DNA of 11,688 nucleotides from an uncultured bacterium. Lineage in GTDB: Bacteria; Pseudomonadota; Alphaproteobacteria; Rhodospirillales; Rhodospirillaceae. The stretch is taken from positions 1 through 11,688 of the forward strand of contig CAITZE010000030.1 of assembly GCA_903896775.1 (NCBI GenBank). Direction: 5' to 3'. Position 1 is the stretch's first letter. Every line of letters begins with the position of its first letter. A model generated the notes under the pieces. The model had not been told where the DNA came from. It did no database searches and worked only from the letters and a program-made list of their open reading frames with translations. A program made the position numbers and the translations under genes. This document shows, piece by piece, positions 1 through 6,000 of this stretch.

Positions 1-1
1 A

Positions 2-235
2 GTGCCGGTGCTGGTGGATGCGGGCGTGGGCACGGCGTCGGATGCCGCCATCGCCATGGAGCTGGGCTGCCACGGTGTGTTGATGAACACCGCCATTGCC
101 GGCGCTAAAGATCCCATCCGCATGGCGCGCGCCATGAAGCTGGCCGTTGAAGCCGGGCGGCTCGCCTATCTCGCGGGCCGTATGCCGCGCAAGCTTTACG
201 CCGATCCGTCGTCTCCTGTGGGTGGACTTATATAG
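2..235 (+). CDS. thiG: Thiazole synthase ThiG, C-terminal part (5' end outside window)
   Basis: This is the last 77 residues of ThiG. With ThiS-thiocarboxylate, 1-deoxy-D-xylulose 5-phosphate and dehydroglycine, ThiG forms the thiazole phosphate moiety of thiamine in the cytoplasm. Recognisable family segments are PVLVDAGVGTASDAAIAMELG (start of the fragment, the phosphate-binding end of the TIM barrel), then NTAIAGAKDP, ARAMKLAVEAGRLAYLAGR and the terminal SSPVGGLI. The reading frame is open to the left edge, so the first codon in view (GTG at 2) is internal, and the catalytic lysine lies outside the window. The TAG stop (233-235) overlaps the ribosome-binding site of the next gene, so the two are probably translationally coupled. 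Other thi genes or a TPP riboswitch would lie to the left. Confidence 0.95.
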   Translation: MPVLVDAGVGTASDAAIAMELGCHGVLMNTAIAGAKDPIRMARAMKLAVEAGRLAYLAGRMPRKLYADPSSPVGGLI

Positions 236-239
236 GAGG
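234..239 (+). promoter_or_regulatory. Perfect Shine-Dalgarno AGGAGG that decides the next start
   Basis: AGGAGG overlaps the thiG stop codon. Counting 5 nt downstream lands on ATC at 245, in frame with the TonB-like ORF. No ATG, GTG or TTG in that frame exists between the thiG stop and 341. The site argues that translation begins at 245, not at the GTG inside the membrane segment. Confidence 0.7.
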
Positions 240-244
240 CGAGT

Positions 245-970
245 ATCGCTCTCGATTGGCGCAGCTGGTGGCAGGAGCAAAACCCGCACTTCGCGCGCAG
301 TGTCGGGGGATCGCTGCTGCTGCATCTCCTGATCATCCTCGTGCTGATCTATGGCCGTCTTCCCTCCGATGCGCCGCGTACTGTTCCGCCGCTCGTCGTC
401 GATCTGGTTGAAGACACCAGCCAGCCGACGGTCGATCCTTCATCGGTCTCAAGTCCCAAGCCGCTTGCATCGCCGCAACCCGGACCCAGTGCCGCGCGCA
501 CAGCAGCAACGCCTAAAGATCGCTCGGTGAATTTGCGTGAATTGTTCACCATGGTCGAGAAGGGCCACGAGCCGGTGCCGGTGATTGTCGGCGCGCCTGA
601 GGCAGCGAATACTTACACACCAAGCCTTGATAGCGGTGCACCCGACGGTGCCATGGGTCAGCCAGGCAATTCCAAATTGAAGGACTACATCCGCGCGCAA
701 GTCGAGCGGCGCTGGCAGATTGCGTCCGACAATCCCACCAACATCACCTGGGTGATTTCGCTGCATGTGGTGATGGAAGCCGACGGCAGTGTGACCAAAG
801 CCGAAGTGCTGCCCGATGCGCGCTACAGCGCCGATCAACATTATCTTGCGGTGGCCAAGAGTGCCCGCGATGCGGCGCTGTTGTCGTCGCCCTTGCGGAT
901 GCCGATTGGAATCCCTGCCATCCCGCTCGATATCGTGCTCGATCTCGATAGCCGCGAGGCAACGCGCTAA
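245..970 (+). CDS. TonB/TolA-type energy transducer (ATC start proposed)
   Basis: Predicted inner-membrane-anchored periplasmic protein of about 241 residues that would couple an ExbB/D- or TolQ/R-type motor to the envelope. Seen: a short cytoplasmic start rich in Trp (LDWRSWWQEQ); one membrane helix GGSLLLHLLIILVLIYG (about residues 21-37) carrying S-x3-H (Ser23, His27), the pattern that in TonB contacts the motor; a Pro/Ser-rich periplasmic linker; and a C-terminal domain with IRAQVERRWQ followed by VVMEADGSVTKAEV, typical of TonB/TolA C-terminal domains. The first canonical in-frame start is GTG at 341, which would delete nearly the whole membrane helix, so I place the start at ATC 245 behind AGGAGG. 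The frame is the same as thiG, separated by one TAG. No ExbB/ExbD or TolQ/R gene is in view. TonB versus TolA cannot be settled here. Confidence 0.75.
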   Translation: MALDWRSWWQEQNPHFARSVGGSLLLHLLIILVLIYGRLPSDAPRTVPPLVVDLVEDTSQPTVDPSSVSSPKPLASPQPGPSAARTAATPKDRSVNLRELFTMVEKGHEPVPVIVGAPEAANTYTPSLDSGAPDGAMGQPGNSKLKDYIRAQVERRWQIASDNPTNITWVISLHVVMEADGSVTKAEVLPDARYSADQHYLAVAKSARDAALLSSPLRMPIGIPAIPLDIVLDLDSREATR

Positions 971-978
971 GTGAGGCG

Positions 979-2328
979 CTAACGCAAATCTCTCGCCACG
1001 CGGAAGCCCACATAGCTGAACAAGTCGAAATCCTTGCCGCCCACATCGGCCTTGTTGCGCGAGGCCGAGCGGATGAACACCGGCAGATTGCTCCACGATC
1101 CGCCGCGCACCACGCGCTTGCTGCAATCGCCTGTGGTCCAGGAATGACCATCTGTGGGCGCGCCGGTGTAACTCTCGTTCCAGCAATCTGCGGTCCACTG
1201 CCAGACGTTGCCGAGGATGTCGTAAAGCCCATAGGGATTGGGACCAAAGCTGGCCGAGGGCGCGATCAGTGAATTGTCCCACCTGCTGCCGCAGCCATGA
1301 CAGTTAGCGTTGTTCTCGCCTACTGATTCTCCCCACCAGCGGCTGGTGGAGGTTCCGCCGCGCGCGGCGAACTCCCACTCGGCTTCGGACGGCAGACGAT
1401 AGAGCGTGCTGCCTGCTTTGCGGTTGAGCCACGCAAGATACGCATCGACATCGTGCGCGTTGACGCAGATCGCCGGCTGCTCGCGCAAGTCCGCCTGACC
1501 CGGCGGATACACCAAGCCATGCCCCAGCGAGCGCCACGACTTGTCCATGATGGTATCGCAAGGTGCCGGCTGATATCCGGTCTCGGCCAGAAATTCCGAG
1601 AACTCTTTTTCCGTCACATCCAGGCGGCCCAGCGCGAAGCTCGCCACCGTGACGTTGTGCTGCGGCCCTTCGGAGTCAAAACGCCCGCGCTCCGCCGGCG
1701 GGCTGCCCATGTTCAGGGAGCCGGACGGGATCACCACCATCTCGGGGCACTCGGGGCATTCGCGGAAAGTCGCGCCAGGGCGTGTGGGTGCCGTCGAAGC
1801 AACTGCCGCTTCGCCTTCATCGTTCAGCGGCAAAGGTGCCGCGCCATTCAACGCATTGATCAAGTCGGTGACCTGACGCCGGTCCTTGGCTTGCGGGGCA
1901 GCGCGTAAATACAGCGAGAAGGCGTAGCTGGCCGCGATATTGCGCCCGCCACTGACAAGCTGCTGGCCGCGCTGGAACTGATATTCCGCAACCCACGGCG
2001 CAAGCCGCGCGGCGCGATCGAACTCGGCGGCTGCTTCCAGAAAGTCCCGCATGTTTTGCGCGGCACTCGCCAGCGCCTGCCCATGTGCGGCGGCGGTGAG
2101 GGCGGCGGCTGGAATTTCCGGCGTGACTTTGCGCCGTTTGAGATCGGCGATGACATCGGCCATGGCCCTGAACTCGGGCAGGCTTTCGGCGTCGCTCTCC
2201 GTCACGCGCGCCATGCCCGTTTGAAACGAAGCAGCTTCAAGGTCCGCACGCAGTTCCGCCGCCATCGCATGAACGCCGACCAGCGCGCACAGCGCTATCG
2301 CTATAAATTGCCGCAGGGGGAAAAACAT
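979..2328 (-). CDS. Exported SUMF1/FGE-fold protein, catalytic cysteines absent
   Basis: About 449 residues. I chose the ATG at 2328 over one at 2343 because GGGAG sits 5 nt upstream of it and a clean signal peptide follows (MFFPLRQFIAIALCALVG, cleavage near AMA-A). Residues about 85-160 form an alpha-helical TPR-like segment (DFLEAAAEFDRAARLAP). From about residue 190 comes a formylglycine-generating-enzyme (FGE-sulfatase, PF03781-type) domain: MVVIPSGSLNMGSP, LDVTEKEFSEFL, RLPSEAEWEFAARGG, YDILGNVWQWTADCW, VVRGGSW and GFRVARD. In true FGE two active-site cysteines follow the GGS motif; here that stretch reads GGSWSNLPVFIRSASR with none. Sulfatase activation is therefore unlikely. Many bacterial SUMF1 proteins are binding or scaffold domains instead. 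Other cysteines (CPECP, NCHGCG) may form disulfides or bind metal. The stop lies 8 nt from the convergent TonB-like gene. Confidence 0.85.
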   Translation of the reverse strand: MFFPLRQFIAIALCALVGVHAMAAELRADLEAASFQTGMARVTESDAESLPEFRAMADVIADLKRRKVTPEIPAAALTAAAHGQALASAAQNMRDFLEAAAEFDRAARLAPWVAEYQFQRGQQLVSGGRNIAASYAFSLYLRAAPQAKDRRQVTDLINALNGAAPLPLNDEGEAAVASTAPTRPGATFRECPECPEMVVIPSGSLNMGSPPAERGRFDSEGPQHNVTVASFALGRLDVTEKEFSEFLAETGYQPAPCDTIMDKSWRSLGHGLVYPPGQADLREQPAICVNAHDVDAYLAWLNRKAGSTLYRLPSEAEWEFAARGGTSTSRWWGESVGENNANCHGCGSRWDNSLIAPSASFGPNPYGLYDILGNVWQWTADCWNESYTGAPTDGHSWTTGDCSKRVVRGGSWSNLPVFIRSASRNKADVGGKDFDLFSYVGFRVARDLR

Positions 2329-2392
2329 CCGCGCTCCCAACATCCCGTCGCGCCTACTATGGCAGGCGCGCGCGTGCCGTTCCTATAATTTT

Positions 2393-2414
2393 ACCTGTAA
2401 TTTTAAGAACAGGT
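2393..2414. repeat. Inverted repeat ACCTGT-N10-ACAGGT
   Basis: A 6-bp perfect dyad with an AT-rich spacer, in the intergenic region upstream of the SUMF1 gene (minus strand) and of flgE (plus strand). It could be an operator for the minus-strand gene or a weak hairpin. No regulator can be named. Confidence 0.35.
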
Positions 2415-2429
2415 TTCTGAGGCATATCT

Positions 2430-2444
2430 CGGCAGGATTTGCCG
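2430..2444. promoter_or_regulatory. Dyad CGGCA-N5-TGCCG, candidate flagellar enhancer (ftr-like)
   Basis: A perfect 5-bp inverted repeat centred about 119 bp upstream of the predicted flgE transcription start, the distance expected for a sigma-54 activator site. In Caulobacter, FlbD binds GC-rich dyads (ftr elements) at this distance from flagellar sigma-54 promoters. Identification as ftr is inferred from position and dyad character only; no flbD gene is in view. Confidence 0.5.
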
Positions 2445-2499
2445 GGTCAATTCGCCCACATCGCGCGAAATCCGCGTCCAACACGCGCCACACCCGCGC

Positions 2500-2512
2500 T
2501 AAGTACTTGATT
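2500..2512 (-). promoter_or_regulatory. IHF-binding site match
   Basis: TAAGTACTTGATT matches the reverse form of the IHF core consensus (WATCAA-N4-TTR) at every specified base. It lies between the enhancer-like dyad and the sigma-54 promoter, where IHF bends DNA to bring activator and polymerase together. An isolated match would be weak evidence; the placement makes it credible. Confidence 0.6.
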
Positions 2513-2529
2513 ATATTGCGCACGGTCCA

Positions 2530-2545
2530 TGGCACAGGCCTTGCT
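2530..2545 (+). promoter_or_regulatory. Sigma-54 (RpoN) promoter of flgE
   Basis: TGGCAC-N5-TTGCT carries the invariant GG (2531-2532) and GC (2543-2544) separated by exactly 10 bp, as required for the -24/-12 elements. The predicted transcription start is near 2556, giving a leader of about 63 nt before flgE. Sigma-54 control of the hook gene is established in Caulobacter and several other bacteria. Confidence 0.8.
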
Positions 2546-2618
2546 TATACCGTCCGTGAACGCCACCCATGCGCTTATTGCGTCTGGGGGCAACGGATTT
2601 AAGTAGCTGGAGCGTGCG

Positions 2619-3959
2619 ATGAGCAGCCTTCAAGGATCATTCAACACGGGTGTGCAGGCGATGATTGCGGAAACGCAATCCCTGAACAACATCTCCACCA
2701 ATATCGCCAACATCAACACGAACGGCTACAAGACCCAGACCACGCAGTTCGCGACGCTGTTGAACGAAACCTCGCCGACGGGTGGTTCATCGGGCGTCTA
2801 CAGCAAGTTCTTCTCGGTGCAGAGCATCGACACGCGCGCGGTCGATACCCAAGGTGTCGTCGCCACCACGGGCCGCACGCTCGATCTCGCCATCAATGGC
2901 CGCGGCTTCATCGTCACCAATCCGCAGTTGGACGGCACCGGCCAGTATGAATACACCCGCGACGGCTCATTGACCGGCAAAACCGTCACCATCCCGAACT
3001 CCGATCTGAACGGCGATGGCATCGACGATATGCAGAACACCTACCTCACCACCAGCAACGGTGATTATGTGTACGGCTGGCCCGCCAACGCCGACGGCAC
3101 GTTCCCCAACACCAACAGCCTCGCCAGCCTTCAGCCGGTGATGTACAGCAGCGTCATCGGTAACCCCGGCGACACGCCGACGAATTTAGTACCGGGCTCG
3201 ATCCCCGCCAATCCCACCACCGACATCACCCTGCAGGCCAACGTTTCGTCCACCGATGGCGCACGCCAGCCGGTGGGCTTGCCCTTCGTCGACGCCAGCG
3301 GCAATACGCGCACGCTGACGGTGGGCTTCACGCCCGACCCGTCGAACCCGGGTAACTGGACCATGGATATGGCCAGCAACGATTCCACCAACACCGCCGT
3401 GCCGGTGACCTTCGATCCGCCCAACGTCACCTTCGGCAGCGACGGCTCCATAACCTCGCCCACCGATGGTTTGATCACGGTCGAGATCAGCGATTCCACC
3501 GGCCCGCAAGACATCACCGTCGATCTGTCGAAGATGTCGCAGTTCTCCGACGGCGATAAACTGACCGTCGATAACATCACGCAGGACGGCTATATCGCCG
3601 GCGATCTCAATACCACCTATTTCAACGGCAACGGCGTGCTGATCGGCAGCTATACCAACGGCCAGGTCAAGAACCTGTTCAAGCTGCCCGTCGCCACCTT
3701 CCCGTCCGACAACCTGCTCGATGCCGTCAACGGCAACGCCTTTACGCAGTCCGAGCTGTCGGGCACGCCGACGTTGAATTCGCTGGGCTCGCCCAACGGC
3801 ACGACACAGTTTGTGCCCGGCGCGTTGGAGACTTCCAACGTCGACCTGGGCGATCAGTTCTCGAAGATGATCGTGACACAGCGCGCCTACTCGAGCGCGT
3901 CGAAGATCATCACCACCATCGATGAAATGACGCAAGCGGTGCGCGACCTTAAAACCTAA
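2619..3959 (+). CDS. flgE: Flagellar hook protein FlgE
   Basis: Structural subunit of the hook, the flexible joint between rod and filament, exported through the flagellar type III apparatus. The 446-residue product has no cleavable signal peptide. The N-terminal rod/hook motif is present at about residues 7-37 (LNNISTNIANINTNGYKT), followed by DLAINGRGFIV, which is typical of the FlgE/F/G family. The conserved C-terminal D0 segment is at about 403-446 (LETSNVDLGDQFSKMIVTQR, then YSSASKIITTIDEMTQAVRDL). The middle is variable, rich in Asn, Asp, Ser and Thr, with no cysteine. GGAG (2609-2612) lies 6 nt before the ATG. The gene stands alone: neither neighbour is flagellar and both are on the opposite strand, so it is probably monocistronic under the sigma-54 promoter upstream. 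FlgF/FlgG are less likely given the length and the long variable middle. Confidence 0.93.
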   Translation: MSSLQGSFNTGVQAMIAETQSLNNISTNIANINTNGYKTQTTQFATLLNETSPTGGSSGVYSKFFSVQSIDTRAVDTQGVVATTGRTLDLAINGRGFIVTNPQLDGTGQYEYTRDGSLTGKTVTIPNSDLNGDGIDDMQNTYLTTSNGDYVYGWPANADGTFPNTNSLASLQPVMYSSVIGNPGDTPTNLVPGSIPANPTTDITLQANVSSTDGARQPVGLPFVDASGNTRTLTVGFTPDPSNPGNWTMDMASNDSTNTAVPVTFDPPNVTFGSDGSITSPTDGLITVEISDSTGPQDITVDLSKMSQFSDGDKLTVDNITQDGYIAGDLNTTYFNGNGVLIGSYTNGQVKNLFKLPVATFPSDNLLDAVNGNAFTQSELSGTPTLNSLGSPNGTTQFVPGALETSNVDLGDQFSKMIVTQRAYSSASKIITTIDEMTQAVRDLKT

Positions 3960-3967
3960 GTTCTGAA

Positions 3968-3990
3968 GACGTAAGGTTTACGCCTTCGTC
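3968..3990. terminator. Stem-loop between convergent flgE and GNAT gene
   Basis: GACG(T)AAGG and CCTTCGTC pair into an 8-bp stem with one bulged base and a 6-nt loop. It sits in the short gap between two convergent stop codons, so it could serve both strands. No T-run follows on either strand, so this is a weak call. Confidence 0.4.
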
Positions 3991-3995
3991 AAATC

Positions 3996-4457
3996 CTACT
4001 TCTTGAGATCAAGCGTCATGAAGACGCTGATGGGATCGGGCTTGTAATCGCCAAAGGGTCCGCACGCCGAGAACCCGAGGGCCGCGTACAGCCGGTGCGC
4101 CGGAATAAAATACTCCCGCGATCCGCTTTCCAGACTCAAACGCGACATGCCTTCGGCCTTCGCCGCCGCGATGATATGGCGCAGCATCGCCGCGCCAAAC
4201 CCGCGCCCGCGTGAGCTTTCCGCCACAAACATCGATTTGACCTCACCGTGATCGGACGAGAGACGCTTGAGCGCGCCCATGCCGACAGCGGCGTCGCCAT
4301 CCCACACCGTCCAGAAGGAGATGTCCGGCGAGCTTAGCTGCTCCATCTTCAACGCATGCACGCTCTCGGGCGGCAGCGCCACACGCACATGGGCGAGATG
4401 CGCGTCGACGAGCGCCATGACGCGCGGGTCGGAGATATCGGCGGGGATGATGTGCAT
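3996..4457 (-). CDS. GNAT-family N-acetyltransferase
   Basis: A 153-residue cytoplasmic acetyltransferase transferring acetyl from acetyl-CoA to an unknown amine. Motif A with the pyrophosphate loop is visible (GEVKSMFVAESSRGRGFGAA, residues 71-90; R-G-R-G-F-G is the CoA-binding signature), followed by the helix MLRHIIAAAK. Motif B is HRLYAALGF (121-129). The N-terminal part (VALPPESVHAL and FWTVWDGDAAVGMGALKRL) resembles small single-domain GNATs of the YsnE type, but the substrate cannot be read from the sequence. It follows the DUF2786 gene by 41 nt on the same strand and is probably the last gene of that run. The ATG has only a weak ribosome-binding site. Confidence 0.88.
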   Translation of the reverse strand: MHIIPADISDPRVMALVDAHLAHVRVALPPESVHALKMEQLSSPDISFWTVWDGDAAVGMGALKRLSSDHGEVKSMFVAESSRGRGFGAAMLRHIIAAAKAEGMSRLSLESGSREYFIPAHRLYAALGFSACGPFGDYKPDPISVFMTLDLKK

Positions 4458-4498
4458 GGATAAATCCGCACCTGGTACGAATTAAAGCGGCGCGCGAA

Positions 4499-5137
4499 TT
4501 ACAGGACCGCATCACCCGGAACATCGCCGCGACGTAAGAGCAGCTTTTCGCGGAACACGTCGTACACGGTCACGCCAGCGGCGGCGGCGATTTCCTTCAC
4601 CGTCATGCCGGTTTCGGTCAACAGCACGCGGATGAACTCAGGGCGTGCCCGCCACGCACCGCGTTTGCCGGGGCGCAAAGTGACGCGGCCTTTGGCGGCG
4701 GCAGCGCGCGCGGCTTTCGCGCGTTCTTCGGCATCGAGGCCGCGCAGGATCGCATCTTCCATGGCTTCGTCGCGGCGCTTCTTCTCGGCGGTGACGCGCT
4801 CGGCCTCGCTGCGGTAGCCGGTATTGGGGCCATGATTCCCCGCGTGCGGACGCTGGGGATTGCGCCACCACGTGCCCATGCTCTCGGCCCCGGCTGCGCC
4901 AAAGTCGGCGGCGAAACCGGCAGCGCGGCGTGGCCGCTCGCGCGGGCTCGGATCGGGGGCAGGCGCTTCCGCCGACATGCCGGCGGCTTCGCGCAAGGTC
5001 ATGCCATGAGCGGTCGCAAGCCGTGTGGCCGCGTTCAAGGCCGCATCGCGCTCGCCGCTATAGGTCGTGGAGTTGGCCACTTCCAACAGCTTGCGGAACC
5101 GCGAACGTTCCTTGGCGGTGAAACCGCTCTCGGTCAT
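4499..5137 (-). CDS. DUF2786-like protein with C-terminal helix-turn-helix-like segment
   Basis: A 212-residue, probably cytoplasmic protein of unknown function. The N-terminal 50 residues (RSRFRKLLEVANSTTYSGER, then NAATRLATAHGMTLREA) match the DUF2786 pattern: a helical pair seen in bacterial and phage proteins. A proline/arginine-rich linker follows (about 56-115), then a highly charged helix (EAERVTAEKKRRDEAMEDAI, about 111-130, with Ala/Arg/Lys-rich sequence after it). The C-terminal segment (about 165-203) contains TGMTVKEIAAAAGVTVYDVF, which reads as a helix-turn-helix. Nucleic-acid binding is inferred from the basic linker and this motif. It lies 56 nt downstream of the DsbA-family gene and 41 nt upstream of the GNAT gene, same strand. 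Upstream of the ATG only a distant GAGAG is seen. Confidence 0.75.
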   Translation of the reverse strand: MTESGFTAKERSRFRKLLEVANSTTYSGERDAALNAATRLATAHGMTLREAAGMSAEAPAPDPSPRERPRRAAGFAADFGAAGAESMGTWWRNPQRPHAGNHGPNTGYRSEAERVTAEKKRRDEAMEDAILRGLDAEERAKAARAAAAKGRVTLRPGKRGAWRARPEFIRVLLTETGMTVKEIAAAAGVTVYDVFREKLLLRRGDVPGDAVL

Positions 5138-5193
5138 GGCGAAAATCTCTCAGGTCGTTAAAGCGGGCGTCGTTGAAGGCGTGAGTGACGCGC

Positions 5194-5937
5194 TTATTTA
5201 CGCGCTTTGGCGATGGCCGCAACCAGTTCTTCCTTCGGCACGGCGCCGGGCAGGAAATTACCGTCGACGATCAGCTGTGGGGTTCCGTCCACGGCCAGGG
5301 CATCGGCCAGGCTGTGGTTCTTGACCAAAATGTCGCTGATGGCCGGGTCTTTCATGTCTTCCTGCAGCTTTTTGGTGTCGAGGCCGACATTCTGCGCGAT
5401 GACCATGATGACGCTGTCGCTGAGTTGGCCTTTGTAGCCCATCAGCGCCATGTGGAATTCCTGCCACTTGCCTTGCTTGCGGGCGGCCAGGGCGGCGCGC
5501 GAGGCGGTCAGCGAGGAGGGCCCGAGGATCGGATACTCCTTCATGACCAGGCGCATCTTGGGATCTTCCTTCAGCAGCTCCACCATGGAGGGGAACATGC
5601 CTTTGCAATAGCCGCAGTTGTAGTCGAAGAACTCGACGACGGTGACATCGCCCTTGGGATTGCCGAGGATGGTGCCCTCAGAGGGGTTCATCAATTCCTG
5701 GCGGCGGCTGGTGGAGACGCTGACGCGCTTCTCGGCTTTGTCTTTTTCGTTCTTGGCTTCAAGCGCGGTCATGGCCTCGGTGATGATGCCGGGGTTGTCG
5801 ATGATGTAGTCGTGCACCAGCTTCTTGATCTCTTCCTTCTGGGCGGCGCTCAGCGCGCTGGCGTCAGCAGCGGCGGCCGGTTGCAGAGCGAGTTGTGCCG
5901 AGACGGCCAGGATGAGAAGGGCAAAAGCAGTACGCAT
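5194..5937 (-). CDS. DsbA-family thiol:disulfide oxidoreductase (ScsC-like N-terminus)
   Basis: Periplasmic thioredoxin-fold protein of about 247 residues. I chose the ATG at 5937 because AAAGGA lies just upstream and a standard signal peptide follows (MRTAFALLILAVSAQLALQP, cleavage after AAA); a longer form from 5970 would bury the signal. After the signal comes a helical segment (AQKEEIKKLVHDYIIDNPGI, then ITEAMTALEAK) resembling the N-terminal oligomerisation domain of ScsC. The thioredoxin fold holds the active site FFDYNCGYCKG (CGYC, about residues 108-111) and the cis-proline loop VDGTPQLIVDG (Pro about 220). Such proteins oxidise, isomerise or reduce disulfides; which one depends on partners not in view. 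It sits 63 nt downstream of the M48 protease gene on the same strand. Confidence 0.92.
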   Translation of the reverse strand: MRTAFALLILAVSAQLALQPAAAADASALSAAQKEEIKKLVHDYIIDNPGIITEAMTALEAKNEKDKAEKRVSVSTSRRQELMNPSEGTILGNPKGDVTVVEFFDYNCGYCKGMFPSMVELLKEDPKMRLVMKEYPILGPSSLTASRAALAARKQGKWQEFHMALMGYKGQLSDSVIMVIAQNVGLDTKKLQEDMKDPAISDILVKNHSLADALAVDGTPQLIVDGNFLPGAVPKEELVAAIAKARK

Positions 5938-6000
5938 AGGATGTTCCTTTAAACGGCCAATTACGGCCAATCGGGCGATCAGGCTGGAATCGGCGGCATA

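Noticed and set aside
2..970. ThiG-TonB fusion by amber readthrough
   Set aside because: The two frames are continuous apart from one TAG, but ThiG ends at its normal C-terminus and a perfect ribosome-binding site serves the second gene. A cytoplasmic barrel enzyme fused to a membrane transducer is improbable.
449..1282. Long minus-strand open frame of 277 codons across the TonB-like gene and the 3' end of the SUMF1 gene
   Set aside because: It is antisense to two genes with clear family motifs. Its product is Arg/His-rich with no recognisable domain, as expected for a shadow frame in high-GC DNA.
2384..2389. Perfect TATAAT on the plus strand
   Set aside because: No acceptable -35 hexamer lies 16-18 bp upstream, and a better supported sigma-54 promoter lies nearer flgE. 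It is probably chance in an AT-rich stretch.
2529..2606. Small ORF of 25 codons (start ATG 2529) just before flgE
   Set aside because: It begins inside the sigma-54 promoter, upstream of the predicted transcription start, and has no ribosome-binding site.
5185..5952. Plus-strand open frame of 255 codons opposite the DsbA-family gene
   Set aside because: The minus strand carries a signal peptide, CGYC and a cis-Pro loop. The plus product is His/Gly/Val-rich without motifs.
5954..5971. Direct repeat CGGCCAAT-TA-CGGCCAAT upstream of the DsbA-family gene
   Set aside because: Two 8-bp copies in a 63-nt intergenic gap are too little to call a site without comparison to relatives.
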